Shown piece after piece: positions 53,652 through 61,486 of a stretch of 64,000 nt of DNA. This stretch comes from Lineus longissimus. Lineage: Eukaryota > Nemertea > Pilidiophora > Heteronemertea > Lineidae. Position numbers and translations under genes: made by a program. The DNA lies in the NCBI RefSeq assembly GCF_910592395.1, contig NC_088310.1:10921501-10985500 (forward strand). Direction: 5' to 3'. Under the pieces are notes generated by a model. The model did no database searches, was not told where the DNA came from, and saw only the letters and a program-made list of their open reading frames with translations. How positions within the stretch are numbered: position 1 is the stretch's first letter; each line of letters starts with the position of its first letter.

Positions 53652-54185
53652 TTAAATTTCTTCAAGAAATTCTGATGCTAAGGATACATTTTGATAGTAA
53701 AGTTCATAATCGATTTTATTCCATTTCTTCCTGTTTTCTTCTTTCGTAATAGGTCGTAAATTTCTCCAATTCCAGCATAGCATAAGTTCTTCTTCATTAA
53801 GATGATTGAAATGTGATTTTGGAAGAATATGATCAATGTGCCAATAGTCACCATAGTTTTCCCATGCCATACTGTCATCAAATTGATATTCAATCCACTT
53901 GTACAAGCCATCTAGAGAACAACCAATAACTTTTTCAAGTTTGGATTTTTTATATTTTTCATGAAGACATGTGGATAATGATGATGAAAGATTACTTGAT
54001 ATTTTAAAAGATTCGTCAGTCGATCTTTTGTCTTTGTCATATTTTGTTTGATATTTTGTTTAATATTTGTTTGAACATGTTTTACATCTGTAATTTCTTC
54101 CACATTTACATTTTTTATTTTTTTCAAAATCGTCCAATAATTTTTCTTCGAAACATTTTTTACAATCGCGTACAAGATATTCCAT
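53652..54185 (-). pseudogene. HNH endonuclease gene with one in-frame stop
   Basis: The gene starts at ATGGAATATC (54185), giving 41 codons with four CxxC-like pairs (RDCKKCF, KCKCG, CKTC), a zinc-finger region. It then hits TAA (54062-54060) and continues in the same frame for 135 codons to 53652. The second part carries the HNH nuclease motif WHIDHILPKSHF...LCWNWRNLRPITKEENRKK. HNH proteins of this type occur as accessory nucleases in Polintons and giant viruses. Apart from the stop the frame is clean, so the lesion may be recent or a sequencing error. The start context is AATAAAATGG. Confidence 0.8.
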
Positions 54186-54195
54186 TTTATTGTAC

Positions 54196-54262
54196 ACAAA
54201 ATAATAATTTTATATTAGATCTACGTTTGGAAAGGGGATTCCCCTTTTTAGTTTCGGTTTTG
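54196..54262 (-). promoter_or_regulatory. 67-bp promoter-like module upstream of the HNH gene
   Basis: Second copy of the module before polB, directly abutting the inner end of the right TIR (54263). It separates the HNH start codon from the TIR by exactly this unit plus 10 nt. Confidence 0.6.
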
Positions 54263-54709
54263 ACTTTAGTCCTCAAATCTTTTAAGGCGTTGATTTTGTA
54301 CCATGTGTTCAACGGGAGCTCTTTCCACTTAAGATAATTTGTCGAACGTGTGATACGTGATTCAAGTTGTTCGTCGGAGAGGAAGGACATACTTTATTAT
54401 ATACAAAAAATATTTTTTATTAATTTGTTTAAAATTTTGTATTTTGTGTCGTTGAAGAAGTTGTGTACTTTTGTAGAATTGTAGAATTGTTGTTCAGCGA
54501 GCGAAGCAGGCGGTTTGTAGAATAGTTTGACTAGTGTTTGACTGCAACGTACTCTCTACTATACAACAGTAGAGCATTTCACTGTTGTCGATATCGCATA
54601 AAACAGTGAACATTCTACTGTGCGTTTACTTTTGCGCACATTCTCTGCGCAACGAAGAATACCATTATTGAATATTATATAAATATTGCATGTCAAGCCA
54701 TAGAATAGT

Positions 54710-55255
54710 CAAAATTATTTGTCAGGTAAAAAATTATTTCACGAGGCTTTGCGAGTGACCCAAACCACTGTCAAAGTGATTTTTAATCGGCGGATACGCA
54801 AATCATGTATGGAGCCAAGATGTGTACATTATGTACTGTAGACAGTGTGTGTTTTACATCAGCAGACGATGTTTGTTTGAAGCGAGTCCAGGCCCAACTT
54901 GAATGCCTTGTACTTTCTGTTCGTGGATGTAACAGTCCCACCCAATGCAACCTACCTACTTTGTGGGTGTAATTCAAGACCATGACAGTATCACTGTGCA
55001 ACTTCCTGGCTTAAAACGCCGTAAATATGCTGTTTTTTATCGCCGATTTCGCCGAAGTCTTAATGGCCGCCATTTGCAATATCGCGTCATCGATGACGTC
55101 AGCCGTGGAAAAATGCCGTGGAACAGTCATAATTATCGCATGGCACGTGGTCGTGAATGACGCGACGTGATTGGCTCACATACTAATGAGGTATGATAAT
55201 CTGGAATATTGTTGAATGACCACGTGTTTTTAATTTGTTCTATATATAGTTTTTG
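54710..55255 (+). repeat. Interspersed repeat family B, copy 1
   Basis: Homologous (roughly 70-75% by eye) to 58440-59030 in the same orientation. Shared phrases include ATTATTTGTCAGGTAAAAA, TTTTATCGCCGATTTCG, TGATTGGCTCACATAC and ATGAG(G/A)TATGATAA. No protein is encoded. Confidence 0.7.
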
Positions 55256-55419
55256 ACTGTAGCCGAATAGACAATTTGAACTTGAAATTTTGACTCTTTT
55301 ATTTCATTTTAGCAGTGAGGGTGGGCGGCTACAGGCGGTATCATTTCCAACAACATGTCACAATAAGATACCTTTTTCCCCTATGTGCCAGGAGTATGAG
55401 GGGTTGGGGCGGTTAGGTC

Positions 55420-56298
55420 CTGTCATTCCAAGCCGCCAGTCACAATCTGGTAACTTTCCGTCTCACGTATGAAATTTGTCTCACATATAAAGTTTGGCAG
55501 TGATCATGGGTCGGGGTCCTATCGTTCCCAGCCACGAGTCACAATCTGGTAACTTTTTGTCTCACGTATGAAGTTTGGCAGTGATCATGGGTCGGGGTCC
55601 TATCATTCACAGCCACGAGTCACAATCTGGTAACTTTTTGTCTCACATATAAAGTTTGGCAGTGATCATGGTTCGGGGTCTTATCATTAACAGCCACGAG
55701 TCACAATCTGGAACTTTTTGTCTCACGTATGAAGTTTGACAGTGATCATGGGTCGGGGTCCTATCATTCACAGCCACGAGTCACAATCTGGTAACTTTTT
55801 GTCTCACGTATAAAGTTTGGCAGTGATCATGGTTCAGGGTCCTATCATTCCCAGCCACGAGTCACAATCTGGTAACTTTTTGTCTCACATATGAAGTTTG
55901 GCAGTGATCATGGTTCAGGGTCCTATCATTCCCAGCCACGAGTCACAATCTGGTAACTTTTTGTCTCACATATGAAGTTTGGCAGTGATCATGGTTCAGG
56001 GTCCTATCATTCCCAGCCACGAGTCATCATCTGGTAACTTTTTGTCTCATGTATGAAGTTGGGCAGTGATCATGGGTCGGGGTCCTATCATTCACAGCCA
56101 CGAGTCACAATCTGGTAACTTTTTGTCTCACATATAAAGTTTGGCAGTGGTCATGGGTCGGGGTCCCATCATTCCCAGCCGTAAGTCACAATCAGGTAAC
56201 TTTTTGTCTCACATATAAAGTTTGGCAGTGATCAGGGTTCAGGGTCCTATCATTCACAGCCACGAGTCACAATCTGGTAACTTTTTGTCTCACGTATG
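55420..56298. repeat. 81-bp minisatellite, ~10-11 units
   Basis: The phrase CAGTGATCATGGGTCGGGGT occurs, with variants, at 55498, 55579, 55660, 55740, 55821, 55902, 55983, 56064, 56145 and 56226. Steps are 81 bp except one of 80. The unit includes GAGTCACAATCTGGTAACTT and TTTGTCTCACGTATGAAG. Units differ by a few substitutions. Confidence 0.95.
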
Positions 56299-56744
56299 GG
56301 CCCACTCATTGTTAGTTCAAGAAGCGGATAATAGACGGCGAATGCATCTGGCCAACTGTGAACTGTCCACTGTGTAAGCGGAAAATGGAGACAGTGAAGA
56401 GTTCACTGTTTTGTGCGGAGCATGCTCTGTTGACTGTGAGTTGGGTCTTCAATTTTGAAGAGCGGTTTGACTGGCGTTTGACTGAAAGGAAATGTGTTTG
56501 ACTGTGTTTGACTGAGAGTTCGCTCTTCAAAATTGAAGAGCGGTTTTAACTGGTGTTTGACTGGAAAAAAAATTTATGAAAATTAGAGAAGTTGTGTGAT
56601 GTGTTGACTGGTGTTTGACTGAAAGGAGTGTTGACTAGGAGTTAACTGAAAGGAAATGAATTAAGTGTTGACTGGTGTTTGACTGAAAGGAAAGTCAGTC
56701 AAACACCAGTGAGTTAGAACTCTCACTTTTACCCTACTTATAAG

Positions 56745-57769
56745 TATACGTATAAGTTTTCCTATAAGTTGCGGATCGCAAACTCACTACAGTCTTCATT
56801 CTTTATACCAATCTTTTGAACAGTGCACCCGGTTTCAGAAACTCTGCAAGACGGGTCCCAACTCGTACAGGTGCTAGATCATTGCTAGATATAATAGGCA
56901 GCAGGAAATTTTTTTTTCGGAAATACGGTTAGGCGGGTGAATCCAGGGAAACTCTTTAAAGGCGCCTATGCTGTATGGTTCTGTCAAATTCGTTCAAAAA
57001 AGAATCGGGCAACTACGGAACGAACGGTTTCAACATCAAAGCCACTGCTCGTTCCGAAAACGCGCTGGGACAGAGCTCCTACGGGTCACGCGGTTGCCGT
57101 TGCTTAATAGGCCATCTAAGGGTATCATATGGTTCAATGTGTTGTCATCTACATATACTGCATATATGATAGGTTTGACTGACTACAACGAGTTCTATAG
57201 CAGGTTAAATTTTGCGTTCGCGATAAATAACGAAAAAAGTATTTGATTACTAGGTCAAAATGGCTGGAACACGGACTCAAGTTACATGTAGATTAATGCT
57301 AGAAATAAATATGTTCTACCATCAGTTTAGCAGTGAGAAGAGCGTATTACATCACTGGGGATCTTTGACGCAGCCGGCGAAAGCTTTCTAGATATTTCCG
57401 TCATGCGATGGTTGTGGTGTATGGATGAAAGTAGCACCTCTTAATGGCCGACACTGTAGACCTATTAAGTGTTCATTTCATCTTCTTGTGGCGAAGAAAT
57501 CATTGACAAACATTGCTCCCAAGTGCAGTTAACGCAAATTTCTTGGCCTTGGCATTTCCACAGTACGTAGAACATTTCAGATTCAAGTTCAATTGACAAT
57601 TTTCAATTTGTGATAGGAACAGAGAAAAAAGGGTTGCTTCCAGTAAGGCCTGGGCCAAATCCAAAGAGTGCATTCCATTTTTAAATTCGGAGCAATATTT
57701 TGGAGGCAGAGTAAAAATGTTCTTATGGTGAATATTAAATTGCTTGCGTTCTGGCAAAAACAGTTGCTC
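56745..57769. other. Right flank of the Polinton; no gene recognised
   Basis: The target duplication is followed by a TATAAGT-rich stretch (56739-56772), with several partial TATAAG words. Two short plus-strand frames (56968-57246) show no domain. Confidence 0.4.
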
Positions 57770-58310
57770 TTAAACCAGATCTATTGGTATTGGTTACCAT
57801 ATAATCATTTCAAACCCTTTAAATGAAGGGACAATTTAGTTCATGACTAAACATAACTAAAGGAAGCAGGTTCTGCCACCTAGAAGTAAAATGACGAACT
57901 AAAGTAAGTGTGCTGAACATTGATTATTCTTGTGGTTAAAGTCCGTATTCTCGGTATAATCGTCCAACCATTTGCGTGGGATTTTAATAATCATGCGATG
58001 TTATCACACAACTCATCATGAGAAGATCATAATATATAGTTACTTTGTCCCCAAAATGATGCCACGAATGACAGCTCTTTGGATTTAGCCCACGGCCGAC
58101 ATCTCTTAATAATAGGGAGTGTTTGCAAATCCCCCGAAACGCAAATGTGGACGCCGATCTCTTTGTTCGATCTCCTTATTCACGTGGGCGTTTCGGAGGC
58201 TTTGCGAAAATTCCTTATTTCACCAAACGTACCTGACAAACATGAATGACTGACTGCGCATAGTGTACATCGCACTGAGGTCACGAATTGGATCAATTAG
58301 ATTTCTACAT
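57770..58310 (+). repeat. Interspersed repeat family R1, copy 2
   Basis: Same sequence as 63655-64000 and, inverted, 30240-30830. The right edge is near GTCACGAATTGGATCAATTA. Confidence 0.65.
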
Positions 58311-58439
58311 AATGCTCCTCGAAAAATCATTTCAATCTATCATCGATCGACGTCATAACAATGATGGGCTTGTTATTACATTTGGAACAGAACAGGACAA
58401 TTGAAATGTCAAGTAAATATTTCATGTCCAGGCCAAAAT

Positions 58440-59030
58440 TGGAAATTATTTGTCAGGTAAAAACAGTATTTCCCGCGCAATTATCATACTGAATACCTGT
58501 TTTAATTAATGCAACATAATAAATTCGGTCGAGACGGTAGCATCCAAGTTATTTTCAATCGGCGGACGGACTCACAAATGTATGTAGCCATGACATGTAC
58601 TCATGTGCTGTACATTTTGTAGTGTTTACAACAGCAGACGAATCTTTGTAGCGAGTCCAGACCCGACTAGAAGGCTTTGTGTTTTCTGTTCGTGGATTAA
58701 ATAACAACACTTAATGCAACCTACCTGGCATAATTCAAAACACTGACAGCATCACTGTGCAAAATCCTGGCGTAAATCGCCGTATAAATGTTGTTTTTTA
58801 TCGCCGATTTCGTCTGCTTAAACTTGATGGCCACCATTTGCAATTTCATGTCATCGATGGCGTCAGTGGTAAATTAATACCATGAAATATTGAAAATTAT
58901 TTTACTTCACGTGACCCTAAATGACGTGAAGTGATTGGCTCACATACCAATGAGATATGATAAAATAAATATCACCAGGAACACGTAATTTTATTCCCGA
59001 TAATTATATATTTTTTGCAATAATGCTTTC
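58440..59030 (+). repeat. Interspersed repeat family B, copy 2
   Basis: Counterpart of 54710-55255 without the minisatellite. It lies next to an R1 copy, in the 3' flank of the GPCR gene. 59031-59402 holds no recognised gene. Confidence 0.65.
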
Positions 59031-59402
59031 AAACTTTTATTTTATGTCATAAAGACATTCTTATGCGCCGCCCGAACGAGTGATTTCTATGGCTGTGGCC
59101 TGTGACGTAACCATGGCATCATGACGGATAAGGTTGAAATGCAGTCACAGTTTGGTTAAATTGCATGTCTTCGATGACAAACATCTTTGATGATTTGTTA
59201 CGCTGTCTCATAACTACTTGATGCATTTTTACTTGATATTTCAAAATGATTCTTTCTTTGCAAGAGTTGGTCATTTGTTATGGATACATTACAATGCTTT
59301 CTGTGACAAACAGTCAAGATGAAAAAGAATATTAAAGAAAAAAACCTAACCTCAGCTCTGCTCTAGTTTTCCAATTCATTTTCAAACATGGTTATTTCTT
59401 AC

Positions 59403-59882
59403 CGCAGGACATGAACTGTCCAAACCTTAGCATTACATCTTGTCTGTATTTCTTACCACCCCCTATGCAATAAAGGTAAAAGTTGACACCCTAATTAAGC
59501 TCCCAGCACTGCATCATTATGAAATGCTAGGTAAAGTATCGCAACTGCCAGTACTTATCCGCTAAATTGTAGACATCATTGACCTCATTTATCCCTATAA
59601 AAACATCATACAACCTGTAAGGGACCGACGTAAGAACATAAGCAATACTAACTAAAATCAACATCCTTGTCAAATAGGCCGTCTCTCTCTTTCGGGTTTT
59701 CCTACTTTCCTCGCTGACACCCATTTTATCACTTCGTTTCGATGCCTTGCGCAACATGATGACGATCCAGACGTTGCAAATGACAATTACACAAAAAGGC
59801 AAGACTGTCCCAAATACTAGCTGCGAGGTGTTTCCAAATGTCTCTAATTCCGGTGCGTTTGGGACCAACATCTTTAGAAACC
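59403..59882 (-). pseudogene. GPCR exon 3 (ECL2-TM5-TM6-TM7) with two stop codons
   Basis: It starts after CATCTAGGTGTAG (AG 59884-59883), in phase with exon 2. It encodes TM5 (LVFGTVLPFCVIVICNVWIVIML), a basic ICL3, TM6 (MLILVSIAYVLTSVPYRLYDVF) and, after TAG at 59529-59527 and a second TAG at 59493-59491, the TM7 end GVNFYLYCIGGGKKYRQDV (N-FYLY in place of NPxxY). It ends at TGCG|GTAAGA. Frame and homology continue through both stops, so TM7 is lost by nonsense mutation; a short frame shift by splicing is less likely. No later exon was found. Confidence 0.7.
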
Positions 59883-61044
59883 CTACACCTAGATGAGAGA
59901 AAGAGCTTGAGTAATGAGACTAGTACACATAGGTCATTGTGGTGTTTTGCATTTGCTTCATTTGTATATATCATATTTCTTAACATATATTTAAAAAAAG
60001 TTTTGCCTACAGAGAAGTCTAAACCTTGGCATCTTTACAATCAAATAAAGCTTAAATCGTGCATGTTCAACCAAAACAGTTAAGAAAATTCAGCCTGCTT
60101 GATTCCTGATTGGGGAGGTTTTGAAAATGTGCGTCATAGCTGATTTATCAAGATAGGCAACAGTGTCCCGTCATTGTTATTTTACGCTGCAATGCACTCA
60201 AACAAGCTGCAAAAATGATAAAGAGATCAAGGTAATTAAATCGAACGATAAGCGACAGTGGTATCGACAATGACGCCATGTTGTCGTTCATCTCGGGGGA
60301 AATAACGTTACATTAATACACCTGCGGTAAACGCAAAAGATTTAGAAAATACTTGTATAGTGTTCTTTTGGCTTGCAGCCAACTGACTGCCAACTTGAAG
60401 TGGCGTCCAGAGGAGTTTTTGCTGTCAGTGCCTGTACGACAGAAAAATTCCAAGTAAGCTGTCACTGAAGTCAGAATTCTAACTCGTTCGACATCGGACG
60501 CCATTGAACGCCCCTGAATGTCTAAAGCAGCCTGGTGTGAGCAGGTGCGCTCATCGGGAACCTCCTATCAATTCTGGAGGTGTGGGGCGTTCCGAGCAAT
60601 TAGTTGAGATGAAGTTGCTGCAATGACAACTTCATGACATGACATTTGGGAGATGCTCTGTTGTACGTGTTGTCCTTTTGACCTCACTTCGGCTGTGGCC
60701 CTCGATATTACCTAAATTACAGTGGTAGAATACTCACTTACTGAGTATAAGTTAGGCGTTTTGCAAGCGCCGATTTGGTGTAATTGATTTGTAAACCAAT
60801 GGTCAATGCTAGTTAGGCACTTTGCCCTAGTCTGAAGCGTCCCGCAGACAGAGAAGAACTCGCTTGTTCCTTGGGGTATTATCAGGTGCATATGGCAAGA
60901 ATCGGTTATCGCTACATTTTATACGACCTGAGCTGAACAGATATCAAACATTCAACCGCAGACAAGCCATGTTTTTATTGTTCATCGCAGGCTCCTCTCA
61001 TCCCTATCGCATGGATGTGGGCCGCACAAGTTTAGAACTCTCAC

Positions 61045-61265
61045 CTGTCTTTTCATTTTGGACGTATCGAAAAGTAAAGAAAATGTAGAGATTTAGGCCA
61101 CAAATCACAATAAATGTCAGGAATATGGTGACACAGGCCCGGCGTGTTGTACAGAGTCTGGGAGCAGCCATTGGGAATCTTACTACAATTAATCTATCAA
61201 TAGTCATCTCGGCAAGGAAGAAACCAGAGAGGATGCCGAAAGCATAGGCCTGGTACCACATCACC
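61045..61265 (-). CDS. GPCR exon 2 (TM3-TM4)
   Basis: Between the acceptor CATTTCAG (AG 61267-61266) and the donor ACAG|GTGAGA (GT 61044-61043). It encodes TM3 with the DRY-type motif as DRL (FFLAEMTIDRLIVVRFP) and TM4 (ACVTIFLTFIVICGLNLYIFF). The phase joins exon 1 (ends ATGCA) to give Met-Gln-Val and exon 3 via G|GG. The usual TM3 and ECL2 cysteines are not seen. It belongs to the class A peptide-receptor-like group; the ligand is unknown. Confidence 0.75.
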
Positions 61266-61486
61266 CTGAAATGAATGGACACACAAGCCAGGTTGAATAT
61301 GTAGAGCACGGAGCCAGCGATTTAAGAAGATGTTTCACTCAAAAAGGCGCAGTGGAGATGCTGTGTTCATATAAAAGAGAATATCATATCGTGTAATCCT
61401 AATTTTTTCAAAAGGTCATGCAAAGGCTGGTGTTAAATATGCGAGGATGCTTCCTTTAAATCTTTATTGGTCGGCAATTAAAATGA

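Larger units (their letters stand above)
54545..56436. mobile_element. ~1.9-kb insertion in the right TIR with minisatellite core
   Basis: TTGACTG flanks it on both sides (54538-54544 and 56430-56436), and removal of one copy restores colinearity with the left TIR. It has no coding potential. It comprises a repeat-B segment (54710-55255), an 81-bp minisatellite (55420-56298) and short ends containing AAAACAGTGAA in opposite orientations (54599 and 56404 regions). The superfamily is unknown; minisatellite-bearing non-autonomous elements are known in other invertebrates. Confidence 0.75.
36126..56738. mobile_element. Polinton/Maverick (adintovirus-like) element, 20,613 bp
   Basis: The element begins AGTAGGGTAAAAGTGAGAG and ends with its inverse CTCTCACTTTTACCCTACT. 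It is flanked by the 6-bp duplication TATAAG (36120-36125 and 56739-56744), the known Polinton target-site length and AG...CT termini. It carries the Polinton core: polB, integrase, packaging ATPase, double-jelly-roll capsid and penton-like genes, mostly on the minus strand. About 4.4 kb is later insertion (LINE 37690-39240, MULE 44553-45568, TIR insert 54545-56436), leaving a ~16-kb ancestral element, normal for the group. No maturation protease was found. Several essential genes are broken, so this copy is a fossil. Confidence 0.97.
54263..56738 (-). repeat. Right terminal inverted repeat, interrupted
   Basis: It matches the left TIR over ~584 bp once the insertion 54545-56436 is removed. 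The inner end carries the 5' ~43 codons of the 99-aa OB-fold-like gene; read from 54390 the frame then switches to unrelated residues and stops at 54187. Differences from the left TIR are few, for example GCAGGCGG against GCGAGCGG at 54505-54513. Confidence 0.92.

Noticed and set aside
55420-56298. CRISPR-like array
   Set aside because: Units are contiguous 81-bp repeats without unique spacers and the context is animal DNA.
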